Positions 1 to 8,550 are shown, counted from the stretch's first letter. The stretch is 64,000 nucleotides of DNA from Blastococcus colisei (GCF_006717095.1 NZ_VFQE01000001.1:2542001-2606000); one strand, 5' to 3'. A program made the numbers and translations. The notes: generated by a model from the sequence alone, not told the origin.

Positions 1-847
1 CAACGCCCAGCGGCGCGCGGTCCTCGACAACCACGTGCAGCGGACCCTCGAGCTCGCCGAGGCGGTGGCAGCGGGGGAGGAGCCGCAGCCCGACGTCGTC
101 ATCTGGCCGGAGAACAGCTCCGACATCGACCCCTACACCAACGCCGACGCCGCGCGGCAGATCGACCGGGCGGCGACGGCCATCGACGCGCCGATCCTGG
201 TCGGCGCGGTCGTCCAGGGCCCGGGGGAGTACCTCAGCAACACCGCGATCGTGTGGGACCCCGAGGACGGGCCGGGGGACACCTACGTCAAGCGGCATCC
301 GGTCCCGCTGGCCGAGTACGTGCCGGCGCGGAACTTCTTCCGGTTCTTCAGCGACAAGGTCGACCTCGTGCGCCGCGACTTCATCGCCGGCGACGAGGTC
401 GGCGTGCTGGATGTCGGGGGCATGCGGCTGGGCGACCTCATCTGCTTCGAGGTCGTCTACGACGGGCTGGTGCACGACGTCGTCGACGCCGGGGCCGGGA
501 TAATCGTCGTCCAGACCAACAACGCCACCTTCGGTCACACCGACGAGAGCGCGCAGCAGCTGGCCATGAGCCGGCTCCGGGCCGTCGAGTTCGGCCGCAC
601 CGTCGTGGTGGCGGCCACCAGCGGGATCTCCGCGATCGTCGCCCCCGACGGCTCGATCGTGCGCTCCTCCGAGCTGTTCACGCCCGACGTCTTCGTCGAG
701 GACATCGCTCAGCGGAGCTCCGCCACCGTCGCCCTGCGGCTGGGTGCGGCCCCCGAGTGGGTGCTGACCGCCGTCGGCGTCGGCGCCCTGCTGGCCGCCG
801 CCTGGCCGGGGCTGCGCCGGCGCCGGCAGCGGAGGACCGCACGGTGA
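1..847 (+). CDS. lnt: Apolipoprotein N-acyltransferase, C-terminal part (5' end outside window)
   Basis: This is the carbon-nitrogen hydrolase (nitrilase-fold) half of Lnt, the membrane enzyme that N-acylates the lipidated cysteine of lipoproteins at the outer face of the membrane. The frame is open from the first base, so the N-terminal membrane segments lie upstream. Visible landmarks are VVIWPENS, with the Glu of the catalytic triad, KRHPVPLAEYVP with the Lys, and LGDLICFEVVYD. The last of these has Cys followed by Phe-Glu, as in the family. A final hydrophobic stretch (TAVGVGALLAAAWPGL) precedes a basic tail. The stop overlaps the ppm start by 4 bases, so the two are translationally coupled. 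In mycobacteria the two activities are fused in one protein; here they are separate. Confidence 0.93.
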   Translation, partial: NAQRRAVLDNHVQRTLELAEAVAAGEEPQPDVVIWPENSSDIDPYTNADAARQIDRAATAIDAPILVGAVVQGPGEYLSNTAIVWDPEDGPGDTYVKRHPVPLAEYVPARNFFRFFSDKVDLVRRDFIAGDEVGVLDVGGMRLGDLICFEVVYDGLVHDVVDAGAGIIVVQTNNATFGHTDESAQQLAMSRLRAVEFGRTVVVAATSGISAIVAPDGSIVRSSELFTPDVFVEDIAQRSSATVALRLGAAPEWVLTAVGVGALLAAAWPGLRRRRQRRTAR

Positions 848-1629
848 GCGACCGGGTCCTGGTCATCGTCCCCACGTACGACGAGGTCGAGAACCTCGAG
901 CCCGTCCTGGACCGGCTGCGCGCCAGCGTGCCCGGGGCGCACGCCCTCGTGGTCGACGACGGATCGCCCGACGGCACCGGCGAGCTCGCCGAGAAGCTGG
1001 CCGCGCTCGACGACCGCGTCCACGTGCTGCACCGCACCGCCAAGCAGGGGCTGGGCCAGGCCTACATGGCCGGGTTCCGGTGGGCACTGGAGCGCGGCTA
1101 CGACGTGCTCGTGGAGATGGACGCCGACGGCTCGCACGCCCCCGAGCAGCTGCCCGACCTGCTCGCCGCCCTCCGGACGGCGGACCTCGTGCTGGGCTCG
1201 CGGTACGTGCCCGGCGGAGCGGTGACCGACTGGCCGGTGCACCGCCTGCTGCTCTCCCGGGCGGGCAACCGCTACACCCGCTGGGCCCTGCGACTGCCGC
1301 TCAACGACGCGACGGGTGGCTACCGCGCGGTCCGGGCGGAGCTGATCGACCGGTTGCCTTTCGACGACGTGTCCAGCCACGGCTACTGCTTCCAGGTCGA
1401 CTGGGCCTGGCGCGCGGTGCGGGCCGGGGCCCGCGTCGCGGAGGTGCCGATCACCTTCACCGAACGGACCTCCGGCAGGAGCAAGATGAGCGGCTCGATC
1501 GTTAGGGAGGCATTGGTACGCGTCACCCTGTGGGGCCTGCAGGACCGGCTGGCCGACTGGCTGCCGGGTCGCGTGCGCCGTCCGGTGCCGGCGCGAGCCG
1601 GAGGCAGAGAGGCAGGACAGCATGAGTGA
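844..1629 (+). CDS. ppm1: Polyprenol monophosphomannose synthase (DPM1-like GT2)
   Basis: A 261-aa family-2 glycosyltransferase that moves mannose from GDP-mannose to polyprenyl phosphate, giving the membrane mannose donor for lipoglycans and protein O-mannosylation. The N-terminus reads VLVIVPTYDEVENL, followed by VVDDGSPDGTG and the DXD-type EMDADGSH motif near residue 95. LGSRYVPGGAV and NDATGGYRAVR are also typical of Dpm1. There are no C-terminal membrane helices, as in the short bacterial and yeast forms. GTG at 844 was chosen because it overlaps the lnt stop (GTGA) and begins exactly where the family homology begins. The open frame extends much further upstream but only as an antisense-type shadow of lnt. 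Confidence 0.93.
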   Translation: MSDRVLVIVPTYDEVENLEPVLDRLRASVPGAHALVVDDGSPDGTGELAEKLAALDDRVHVLHRTAKQGLGQAYMAGFRWALERGYDVLVEMDADGSHAPEQLPDLLAALRTADLVLGSRYVPGGAVTDWPVHRLLLSRAGNRYTRWALRLPLNDATGGYRAVRAELIDRLPFDDVSSHGYCFQVDWAWRAVRAGARVAEVPITFTERTSGRSKMSGSIVREALVRVTLWGLQDRLADWLPGRVRRPVPARAGGREAGQHE

Positions 1630-2140
1630 CGCCGTCGGACGACGGGTCCGGATGGTCGCCGGCCTGCTGGTGCTGGCCGAGCTGGTCGTCTACGTCCTCG
1701 TGGCGCAGTGGATCGGGCTCGGCTGGACGATCCTGGCCACGCTCGCCACGACCGTGCTCGGCTGGATGCTGCTGGCCCGCCAGGGCACCCGTGCGCTGGC
1801 CGACCTGCGCGAACGCGCCCGCACCCGTCGGTCGCCCGGGGCCGAGCTGGGCAACGCCGGGCTGGTGGCCGCGGGTGGGCTGCTCATGGTCCTGCCGGGC
1901 TTCATCGGGGACGTCGTCGGCCTGCTCTGCCTCCTGCCCGGGACACGCTCCCTGGTCCGCGGCATCCTGACGCGGCTGGTGCTGGCACGGCTGCCGGCCG
2001 GCCTGCGCCCGCCGGTGCGGGTGGAGAGCGTCCGGACCGTCGAGGTGCCCCGCGCCGACGACGTCCGCACCGACCGTCCCTCGCCGCCGGTGATCGAGGG
2101 CGAGGTCGTGCGCGGCCCGGACGGTCGACCGCTCGCCTAG
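1622..2140 (+). CDS. fxsA: FxsA family membrane protein
   Basis: A 172-aa FxsA-type cytoplasmic-membrane protein. E. coli FxsA relieves phage F exclusion of T7 when overexpressed; the role in actinobacteria is unknown. Three or four hydrophobic segments are visible: residues about 10-28, 32-50, and 76-100. The last contains the family hallmark GGLLMVLPGFIGDVVGLLCL followed by PGTRSLVRG. The C-terminal 50 residues are polar and charged. The start overlaps the ppm1 stop by 8 bases, so it belongs to the lnt-ppm1-fxsA transcript. Its stop codon overlaps the stop of the converging gene on the other strand. Confidence 0.9.
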   Translation: MSDAVGRRVRMVAGLLVLAELVVYVLVAQWIGLGWTILATLATTVLGWMLLARQGTRALADLRERARTRRSPGAELGNAGLVAAGGLLMVLPGFIGDVVGLLCLLPGTRSLVRGILTRLVLARLPAGLRPPVRVESVRTVEVPRADDVRTDRPSPPVIEGEVVRGPDGRPLA

Positions 2141-2694
2141 CGGAACACCCGGAACCGCAGGGTGGTCCGGGCGCCCTCCTCGTCGACGCCGAGCTTCTCC
2201 AGGCACACCGCCCCGGGCGGGACGCCGTCGAACAGCCGCCGCCCGCCGCCCAGGAGCACCGGCATCACGTCGATGCGCAGCTCATCGATGAGCCCTGCAA
2301 TCAGCAGCTGCCGGGTCACGTCCGCCCCGCCGAGGACGGTCACCGCCCTGTCACCGGCCAGCTCGGTCGCCCGACGGACGGCGGCTTCGAGCCCCTCGGT
2401 CACGAAGGTGAAGAACAGTTGGTCGTTGCGCTTCGGCTGCCGCTCCGGGAGTCGATGGGTTACGACCACGATCGGCACCTGGAACTCGTAGCCCTCGGCG
2501 TACCCGTCGGGGTCAGGAGCCATGTCGAAGAAGCGCCGCCCCATGATGGCGGCGCCCGTCTCGGCCTGGGCCGCCTTCATGTACGCCGAGTCCTGGAGGT
2601 GGTCGAAGTCGGCGTAGAGGGGCGCGATGCTCCCGTCGGCGTCCTCGAAGAACCCGTCCAGGGAGACGGTCATCCCGCCGATCACGTGTGTCAT
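2137..2694 (-). CDS. Dihydrofolate reductase family protein (RibD C-terminal-like)
   Basis: A 185-aa protein of the RibD C-terminal/DHFR-like superfamily, which uses NADPH to reduce small heterocycles; the substrate is not evident. Landmarks are MTVSLDGFFEDADGS at the N-terminus, AAIMGRRFFDM, VVVTHRLPE and VTVLGGADVTRQLL, followed by DELRIDVMPVLLGGGRRLFDG. This is the order seen in 'YwjB/YyaP-like' deaminase-reductases. The ATG at 2694 begins right at the conserved region. An upstream in-frame ATG at 2727 would add 11 residues. The gene is separated from rbpA by a strong terminator hairpin, so it probably has its own promoter or depends on read-through. Codon use resembles that of its neighbours. 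Confidence 0.85.
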   Translation of the reverse strand: MTHVIGGMTVSLDGFFEDADGSIAPLYADFDHLQDSAYMKAAQAETGAAIMGRRFFDMAPDPDGYAEGYEFQVPIVVVTHRLPERQPKRNDQLFFTFVTEGLEAAVRRATELAGDRAVTVLGGADVTRQLLIAGLIDELRIDVMPVLLGGGRRLFDGVPPGAVCLEKLGVDEEGARTTLRFRVFR

Positions 2695-2738
2695 GCCGGT
2701 AGGACCGCCGGCGGCACGGGAACTCATCGCGGACGCAG

Positions 2739-2769
2739 AACGGCCCCGGTGGAATCCACCGGGGCCGTT
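2739..2769 (-). terminator. Intrinsic terminator hairpin downstream of rbpA
   Basis: Perfect inverted repeat with 14-bp arms (AACGGCCCCGGTGG and its complement) around a 3-base AAT loop. It begins 18 bases after the rbpA stop. There is no long U-tract, as is usual in high-GC actinobacteria. It should stop rbpA transcripts before the DHFR-like gene. Confidence 0.85.
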
Positions 2770-2786
2770 CCGTGTCGTGCTGGGGG

Positions 2787-3131
2787 TCAGCTGGCGCGGG
2801 TGCGCCGGCCGCGGAGCACGTCGAGACGCTCGGCCAGCACCTCTTCGAGGTCCTCCACGGAACGCCGCTCGAGCAGCATGTCCCAGTGGGTGCGCGGGGG
2901 CTTGACCTTCTTGGGCGCGGGCTCGGCGCCACCGACCAGCTTGGCGGCGGAACCGTCGAACTTGCACTCCCAGGTGTCGGGGAGCTCGGCGTCGTCGGCG
3001 AAGGGCACCGTGAACAGGTGACCCGACGGGCACCGGTACTCGGCGTACTGCCGGTCGATCGGCGCGGTGTTCCGCTCGGTCTCGTAGCTGACGCTGCCCA
3101 ATCGGCTGCCGCGCAGGGAACGCTCGCCCAT
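2787..3131 (-). CDS. rbpA: RNA polymerase-binding protein RbpA
   Basis: A 114-aa actinobacterial transcription factor that binds the beta/beta' clamp region and group-1/2 sigma factors, stabilises open complexes and affects rifampicin tolerance. The N-terminal tail reads MGERSLRGSRLGSVSYETE. It is followed by the zinc-ribbon-derived core (YRCPSGHLF...DTWECKFDG) and the basic linker KKVKPPRTHWDMLLERRS, which leads into the sigma-interacting helix (EDLEEVLAERLDVLRG). ATG 3131 is preceded by GAGAGGA. In-frame codons further upstream (to 3197) lie in the leader and are not needed. It is transcribed alone between a terminator and a SigR-type promoter. In M. tuberculosis rbpA also lies next to ppm1. 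Confidence 0.95.
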   Translation of the reverse strand: MGERSLRGSRLGSVSYETERNTAPIDRQYAEYRCPSGHLFTVPFADDAELPDTWECKFDGSAAKLVGGAEPAPKKVKPPRTHWDMLLERRSVEDLEEVLAERLDVLRGRRTRAS

Positions 3132-3220
3132 GGCACACCGTCCTCTCGTTCGTGGTGTCGGTCGCGACTCGATGTCCGGCGACGGGGGCATACCCACGAA
3201 CCCGGGGAGTCACTGAGATG

Positions 3221-3246
3221 AACGACAGAAATCACGCGAGGATTCC
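3221..3246 (-). promoter_or_regulatory. SigR/SigH-type promoter of rbpA
   Basis: Reading the minus strand, GGAAT (3246-3242) is followed by exactly 18 bases and then GTT (3223-3221). This matches the GGAAT-N18-GTT consensus of the disulfide-stress sigma factors SigR (Streptomyces) and SigH (Mycobacterium). It lies 90 bases upstream of the rbpA start codon. S. coelicolor rbpA is known to be SigR-controlled, so the position and the target agree. Confidence 0.75.
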
Positions 3247-3322
3247 GCCGAATCAGTTGTTCATCATCGCATGGGGTCAGAAAGCCGGACGCAGTGCCCC
3301 TCGGAGGGGTGACCCGCACGAT

Positions 3323-4084
3323 TCAGGGCAGCGCCAGCTGACCCGGTCCGGCCGGTGTGGGGCCGAGTTCGCCGCGGACGTAGTGCCGCCGGCACAGCAC
3401 CTGGTACCGGACGGCGGGGGAGCCGACGACCTCCCCGGGAAGCTCGGCGGGCGCGGTGTCGGCGACCACGACCGTCTCGCCCGAGCGCACCATGGCGCCG
3501 TCCACGACTCGTGCGTTCAGCAGCCCGGGCAGCCCGCACCAGCAGAGCACCTCGACCTGGACGCGTTGCACGTCGTCGGCGAGCTCCAGCAGCCGGTGGG
3601 TGCCGGGGAAGAGGAGGGTGCGGAAGTCGGTGGTCAGGCCGAACGCGTAGACGTCGACGTGCCAGTCGTCGACGAGGTGGGCGAGCTGGTCGACCTGCGG
3701 GCCGGTGAGGAACTGCGCCTCGTCGACGATCAGGTAGTCGACCCGCTGACCGTCGGCCCACCGGTCCCGGACCAGCGTGTGCAGGTCGGTGGCGGCGTCG
3801 ATCTCGGTCGCCTCGCGGGCCATTCCCACCCGCGAGCTGATCCGTGGTGCGGTGGACCGGTCCCCCTGGGTGAGAAGGACGCCGTGCCGGCCCTGGCGGC
3901 GCTGGTTGTGGTCGACCTGCAGGGCCAGGGTCGACTTCCCGCAGTCCATCGGGCCGTGGAAGAACCGCAGGTGGGCCGGCGCCGGGTGCCGGCGGCGGTC
4001 GCCGGAGGCCGGCACGGACGACGGCTCGGGGAGGGCAGGGGAGAGGGCGGCCTCCGTGGCGAATCGGTCGCCATCGAGGCTCAC
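3323..4084 (-). CDS. tdk: Thymidine kinase (type II, TK1-like)
   Basis: A 253-aa thymidine kinase that phosphorylates thymidine to dTMP in the salvage pathway. The Walker A loop is FFHGPMDCGKST, the Walker B/lid region is VDYLIVDEAQFLT, and FGLTTDFRTLLFPG is the typical substrate-side segment. Cys residues near VEVLCWCGLPG and VLCRRHY correspond to the structural zinc site of type II enzymes. GTG 4084 overlaps the stop of the upstream MFS gene by 4 bases (GTGA). About 30 low-complexity residues precede the kinase core. The gene is last in the GDPD-acyltransferase-MFS-tdk coupled run. Confidence 0.9.
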   Translation of the reverse strand: MSLDGDRFATEAALSPALPEPSSVPASGDRRRHPAPAHLRFFHGPMDCGKSTLALQVDHNQRRQGRHGVLLTQGDRSTAPRISSRVGMAREATEIDAATDLHTLVRDRWADGQRVDYLIVDEAQFLTGPQVDQLAHLVDDWHVDVYAFGLTTDFRTLLFPGTHRLLELADDVQRVQVEVLCWCGLPGLLNARVVDGAMVRSGETVVVADTAPAELPGEVVGSPAVRYQVLCRRHYVRGELGPTPAGPGQLALP

Positions 4085-5454
4085 AGGCGTTCCGGTGGCG
4101 TGTTGCCGGCGGCGAGGACCGCACGCCGTATCGGAAGGGCGGCGAGGGCGATGAACCCGGCCACGAAGAAGATGACGAGGCTGACGATCGCCAGCCGGTA
4201 GGAGCCGGTCAGCTGGTACGTCAGCCCGAAGGCCAGAGGCCCGAGCCAGCTGGTCCCGCGGTCGCTGATCTCGTAGAAGCCGTAGTACTCGGCCTCCTTG
4301 CCGGCGGGGATGAGCTGGCTGAACAGCGACCGGGAGAGCGCCTGGGTACCGCCCTGCACGAGCCCGATGACGGCGGCGAGGGCGTAGAACTGCGCGACCG
4401 CCCCGGTCTGCAGGAAGAACGCGGCGAACAGCACACCGATCCAGGCCACCAGGGCGCCCAGGACGACCCGCTTGGCCCCGTAGCGCCCGGCCAGGCGGCC
4501 GAGCCCCAGCGCGCCGAAGATGGCAACCACCTGCACCATCAAGATCGCGCCGGTGAGCACGTCCTGGGCCAGGTCCAGCTCCTCGGTCGCGTAGGTGGCC
4601 GACAGCGAGATCACGGTCTGCACGCCGTCGTTGAACAGCAGGTAGGCGCCGAGGAACCACAGGGTCAGCGGGAAGGCCCGCATCTCCCGGAAGGTCGTCG
4701 CCAGCTGCCGGAAGCTGCTGCCCGACCGCGCCGCGGAGGCGGCGACCGGGCGGTTCCGCAGCCGGGACACCGAGAACAGGGTGAACGCGCCCCACCACAG
4801 GCCCGCGGTGGCCAGGCAGATCCGCACCGCCTCACCGGTGGTCAGGCCGAGGTCCTCGGCGGCGACCACCAGCCCGAGGTGGACGGCGAGCAGCAGCGCG
4901 CCGCCGACGTAGCCGAACGCCCAGCCGCGGCTGGAGACCTTGTCCCGGTCGTCCGGGCCGGCCAGGTCGGGCAGCCAGGAGTAGTAGACGACGGTGGCCG
5001 CGCCGAAGCTGATGTTGGCGAATACGAACAGGACGGCGGCGAGCAACCACCGGCCGTCCCCGGCGAAGAACAGCGCGGTCGTGGCGATCGCACCCAGGAT
5101 GGCGAAGCCGGCGAGCATCTCCCGCTTGCGGCCCGTGCGGTCGGCGACGGCGCCGGTCAGCGGGAGCACCAGCACCTGCAGGACGACCGACGCCGAGAGC
5201 ACGTAGGAGAACCAGCTGCCGGCCGCGATCGACAGGCCGAGGAACGACAGCCGCTCGTCGGGACCGGCGGCGTCCCGCGCGATGGCGGTCAGGTACGGGC
5301 CGAGGAAGACGGTCGTCACCGAGGTGTTGAAGACCGACATGGCCCAGTCGTAGGAGTACCAGCCGAAGCGTTCGCGCTTCAGGGCCTTGTCGACGGACGG
5401 GCCCTCGGGCGGATCGGCGGGCCCGGCTCCGGTGGAGGGCGGCGCGGTGGTCAC
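4081..5454 (-). CDS. MFS transporter, UMF1/Atg22-like
   Basis: A membrane transporter of about 457 aa with some 12 hydrophobic segments, of the UMF1/Atg22-like branch of the major facilitator superfamily. Characteristic features are WYSYDWAMSVFNTSVTTVFLGPYL in the first helix region (residue about 30 onward), the loop motif GAVADRTGRKREML between helices 2 and 3, and GGTQALSRSLFSQLIP. The last is a hallmark of this branch and precedes EAEYYGFYEISDRGTSWLGPL. The substrate is unknown; relatives include the yeast vacuolar amino-acid exporter Atg22. I prefer GTG 5454 because it falls after the upstream stop. A GTG at 5535 would overlap the acyltransferase by 29 bases and add 27 residues. Confidence 0.87.
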   Translation of the reverse strand: MTTAPPSTGAGPADPPEGPSVDKALKRERFGWYSYDWAMSVFNTSVTTVFLGPYLTAIARDAAGPDERLSFLGLSIAAGSWFSYVLSASVVLQVLVLPLTGAVADRTGRKREMLAGFAILGAIATTALFFAGDGRWLLAAVLFVFANISFGAATVVYYSWLPDLAGPDDRDKVSSRGWAFGYVGGALLLAVHLGLVVAAEDLGLTTGEAVRICLATAGLWWGAFTLFSVSRLRNRPVAASAARSGSSFRQLATTFREMRAFPLTLWFLGAYLLFNDGVQTVISLSATYATEELDLAQDVLTGAILMVQVVAIFGALGLGRLAGRYGAKRVVLGALVAWIGVLFAAFFLQTGAVAQFYALAAVIGLVQGGTQALSRSLFSQLIPAGKEAEYYGFYEISDRGTSWLGPLAFGLTYQLTGSYRLAIVSLVIFFVAGFIALAALPIRRAVLAAGNTPPERL

Positions 5455-5506
5455 GGGCGCAGGTTCCCAGCCGCCGGACGGCCGGTCCAGCACCGGACCG
5501 TCGTCC

Positions 5507-6409
5507 TCACGGAATGTCCCAGGGAACCACACCACCGGGGTACGCGGCGACGGCGGTCGTCGGCCGGGTGGGGTCGACGAACGCCGGGCGGTCCGTCTCG
5601 TCGGCCCGCAGCGGCACCAGCCCTCGGGTGATCGCGGCCGCGATCCGGTAGCGGGCCCGGTTGGCGTCGCCGACGCGGCCCATCTGAAGGTCGTCGAGCT
5701 GCACGGGCGGGCCGATGTGCACCTTCAGCGCGGGCCGGCGCACGACCGCTCGGACGGCGGTGCGCAGCTTCCCCCAGTCGTTGCCGTACTGGAGCACCTC
5801 GTGCGCGCCCCACTGGCTGACCGGGATGACAGGCACGCCCAGGCCGAGCGCCAGCCGGGCCATGCCGGTGCGCCCGCGCTCGGGCCAGCCGTCGGCGGCC
5901 AGGCCCACCCGGCCCTCGGGGTAGGCGACGACGTGTCCCCCGGAGACGAGGGCGACCTCGGTGACCCGCACCGCGTGTCGGGCCAGCTCCGTCCCTCGCT
6001 CGACGCGGATGGCCCCGGTCCGCTCCAGGAGCGGGCCGGCGACCGGCGCGGACATGATCCCGCCGGTCGCCATGATGCGCGGGACCACGCCGACCTCGTG
6101 CAGGGCCACGGCCACGACGAACGGGTCGAAGTCGCCGATGTGGTTGGCGGCCAGCAGCAGCGGCCCGTTCCGCAGTTCCTCGGGGACACCGCCGGTGACC
6201 TCGACTCGGCCGAAGATGCTCACCAGCCAGGAGAAGCTGCCGAGCACGAAGCGCCAGACCCACCACGGGGGAGCCGCCGCGATCGCCATCTCGCGGGCGA
6301 ACCATTCCGGGTCGTCGGGCTGGACCAGGCGGGCGAGGTCGTCGGGGAGCTCCGGCGGGCGGGGCTGCCAGGTGAGCAGCCGGGTGCGCAGCCGTGTCCC
6401 GAGGCTCAC
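5507..6409 (-). CDS. Lysophospholipid acyltransferase family protein (PlsC-like)
   Basis: A 300-aa glycerolipid acyltransferase-fold protein, probably acting at the membrane surface on a lysophospholipid or related acceptor. The catalytic HX4D motif is seen as AANHIGDFDPFVV, preceded by GPLLLA. The acceptor-binding motif is seen as VVAYPEGRVG, followed by RLALGLGVPVIPVSQWG. An N-terminal amphipathic region (WVWRFVLGSFSWLVSIFG) may anchor it. GTG 6409 overlaps the GDPD stop (GTGA), so the two lipid-active genes are translationally coupled. Compared with core PlsC enzymes it is longer at both ends, so its exact acceptor is uncertain. Confidence 0.85.
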   Translation of the reverse strand: MSLGTRLRTRLLTWQPRPPELPDDLARLVQPDDPEWFAREMAIAAAPPWWVWRFVLGSFSWLVSIFGRVEVTGGVPEELRNGPLLLAANHIGDFDPFVVAVALHEVGVVPRIMATGGIMSAPVAGPLLERTGAIRVERGTELARHAVRVTEVALVSGGHVVAYPEGRVGLAADGWPERGRTGMARLALGLGVPVIPVSQWGAHEVLQYGNDWGKLRTAVRAVVRRPALKVHIGPPVQLDDLQMGRVGDANRARYRIAAAITRGLVPLRADETDRPAFVDPTRPTTAVAAYPGGVVPWDIP

Positions 6410-7182
6410 CGGTGGTACCACTGGCCGCGCTTCTCCAGCAGCTCGCGCATCATGGCCGGGCGGTCGGTCATGATGCCGTCGACGCCCAGGTCGAGCATCC
6501 GGGTGGCCTCGGCCTGCGTGTCCACGGTCCAGACGTGGACCTGCAATCCCCGGGCGTGGGCGGCGGCGATGAAGCGCTCGTCGACCAGGGCCCGCCCGCC
6601 GAGCTGCAGCGGCACCTGGGCGCAGCCGGCCTGGATGCGGACGAGCCCGGCCGCCTTGGGCGAGTACGAGGACAGCCGCAGCGCGGCCACGCCGCGGGGG
6701 CCCAGGGACGTGCAGACCGACGGGCCGAACAGCCGCCGGGCCGCCGCGATGCGGGCGTCGGAGAAGGAGCCGAGGCAGATGCGGTCGGCGACGTCCATCC
6801 GCCGGACCGTGCGGACCAGGGGGGCCAGCACGCCGGCGGCCTTGATGTCGAGGTTGAAGCGGATGTCGGGCCAGGCACCGAGCAGGTCCTCCAGGCGCAG
6901 AATTGCCTCCCGGCCGCCGATGCGGGCCTGCGAGACCTCCGACCACGGCAGGTTCTCGACCCGGCCGGTGCGGTCGGTGACCCGCTCCAGCGTGGCGTCG
7001 TGGAAGACGACCAGGACGCCGTCGGCGGTCACCCGGACGTCGGTCTCCAGGTAGCGGTAGCCGAGGTCCACGCAGGCCTGGAAGGCCGGCATCGTGTTCT
7101 CGAGGTGTTCGATCGCACCGCCGCGGTGCGCCATGGCCAACGGGGTGGGCCCCTCCAGGAAGGCGTGATGCACGGCGGGCAC
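6406..7182 (-). CDS. Glycerophosphodiester phosphodiesterase family protein
   Basis: A GDPD-type TIM-barrel phosphodiesterase of about 258 aa that would hydrolyse glycerophosphodiesters to sn-glycerol-3-phosphate plus an alcohol. Diagnostic motifs are AMAHRGGAIEHLENTMPAF (catalytic His-Arg and metal-binding Glu), YLETDVRVTADGVLVVFHDATLERVTDR (second catalytic His) and FNLDIKA (metal ligand). VHVWTVDT and GVDGIMTDRPAMM close the barrel. No signal peptide is obvious, so it is probably cytoplasmic. The start is GTG at 7182 or 7173, and both precede the conserved HRG. It heads a four-gene coupled run with the PlsC-like, MFS and tdk genes. Confidence 0.9.
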   Translation of the reverse strand: MPAVHHAFLEGPTPLAMAHRGGAIEHLENTMPAFQACVDLGYRYLETDVRVTADGVLVVFHDATLERVTDRTGRVENLPWSEVSQARIGGREAILRLEDLLGAWPDIRFNLDIKAAGVLAPLVRTVRRMDVADRICLGSFSDARIAAARRLFGPSVCTSLGPRGVAALRLSSYSPKAAGLVRIQAGCAQVPLQLGGRALVDERFIAAAHARGLQVHVWTVDTQAEATRMLDLGVDGIMTDRPAMMRELLEKRGQWYHR

Positions 7183-7250
7183 GGCGACAACGCTAGTGCC
7201 AGGCCGGAGCGCTCCCGCGGGGCCCCGGTGGGCCGCGCAGAGGTCCGGGA

Positions 7251-8447
7251 TCAACCCCGCCGGACGGCGTCGGCCATGCGCTCGACGATCGCCGTCAGGA
7301 CGGGCCGCGGGGTGGCGAAGTTCAGCCGGACGTGGCCCGCTCCCGGGGCTCCGCACTCCGGTCCGTCGACCAGTGCGACCCCGGCCCGCTCGAGGAAGAA
7401 CTCGCCGGCCGACGTCGGCAGATCGAGCTCGCGGCAGTCCAGCCAGGCGAGGTAGGTGCCCTCGGGTGGGGTCCAGTGGACGCCGGGAAGGTGCTCGGCC
7501 AGCAGCCCGCCGAGGTGGCGCCGGTTCCCGTCCAGGTACGCCAGGACGCCGTCCAGCCAGACACCGCCGGCGTCGTAGGCCTCCGTGCTCGCCAGGACGC
7601 CGGGGGTGGAGGCGCCGTGGGCGTAGAGGAAGCCGACCCGCTCCCAGAGGGCGGCGTCCTCGGCGTTGCCGAGGATGAGCTGGGCGGCCTTGAGGCCGGG
7701 CAGGTTCCACGCCTTGGAGGCCGACGTCGCGGTGACCGTGTGCCCCGCGGTGACCGGGGAGAGGGACGCGTACGGGCGGTGCACCGCGCCGGCATGCACC
7801 AGGGGTGCGTGGATCTCGTCGGAGAACACCCGGGCGCCGGCGTCCTCCACCACCTCGGCCAGGGCCAGTTGCTCCTCGGCGGTGAACACCCGGCCGAGCG
7901 GGTTGTGCGGGTTCACGTGGACGAGCAGTCGGGAACCGCCCGCGAACGCCCGGGCGATGCCTTCGAGGTCGTAGGACGCCCGCCCGCCACGCTCGACCAT
8001 CGGTACCTCGATCAGCTCGCGGCCGAGGAGCCCCGGGACCGAGAGGAAGGGCATGTAGGCCGGGGTGGGCAGGACGACGGCACTCCCCGGGGGCGTGAAC
8101 CGCTCGATGGCCACCTGCAGGCCGGCGACGACGTCGGCGAGCGGCGTGATCCGGTCCGGCGGCACCTCCCACCCGTAGCGGCGCAGCTGCCAGTCCGCGC
8201 AGGCGCGGGCCATGTCGGCGGCGGCCTCGGGAGTGAGGTAGCCCAGACGGCCGCGGTCCACCGCGTCGTGCAGCGCTGCGGTGACCTCCGGGGCGGTGCC
8301 GAAGTCCATCTCGGCGACGAACGCCCCGATCGCCGGCCCGTACCGGGTCCACTTCAGGCTGCCCGCGGCCCGGAGGAACTCCTCGGTGCGGGTGTGCCAA
8401 GCCGCGGAGGAGTCCAGCGGTCCGCCGTCGCTGCCCTCATCTGTCAT
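7251..8447 (-). CDS. MalY/PatB family PLP-dependent aminotransferase (cystathionine beta-lyase-like)
   Basis: A 398-aa fold-type I PLP enzyme of the MalY/PatB group, whose members commonly have C-S beta-lyase activity on cystathionine or cysteine conjugates. Motifs are FVAEMDFGTAPEV, LGYLTPEAAADM, VLPTPAYMPFL, VHVNPHNPLGRVF (Asn-Pro turn), RVFSDEIHAPLV (PLP-binding Asp), and TATSASKAWNLPGLKAAQ with the Schiff-base lysine at about residue 245. HVRLNFATPRPVL carries the substrate-carboxylate Arg. Transcription is monocistronic or leads into the GDPD run 69 bases downstream. Confidence 0.9.
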   Translation of the reverse strand: MTDEGSDGGPLDSSAAWHTRTEEFLRAAGSLKWTRYGPAIGAFVAEMDFGTAPEVTAALHDAVDRGRLGYLTPEAAADMARACADWQLRRYGWEVPPDRITPLADVVAGLQVAIERFTPPGSAVVLPTPAYMPFLSVPGLLGRELIEVPMVERGGRASYDLEGIARAFAGGSRLLVHVNPHNPLGRVFTAEEQLALAEVVEDAGARVFSDEIHAPLVHAGAVHRPYASLSPVTAGHTVTATSASKAWNLPGLKAAQLILGNAEDAALWERVGFLYAHGASTPGVLASTEAYDAGGVWLDGVLAYLDGNRRHLGGLLAEHLPGVHWTPPEGTYLAWLDCRELDLPTSAGEFFLERAGVALVDGPECGAPGAGHVRLNFATPRPVLTAIVERMADAVRRG

Positions 8448-8550
8448 GGCCGCACCCTCTCCCGCCCGCCGCCCAGGTGGCGCGTTCCTCGCTGGTCATC
8501 TCTGGCGTGTCCCCGAAAGCTGTCGCCCCGGACGTCTACCGTGCGCAGAC

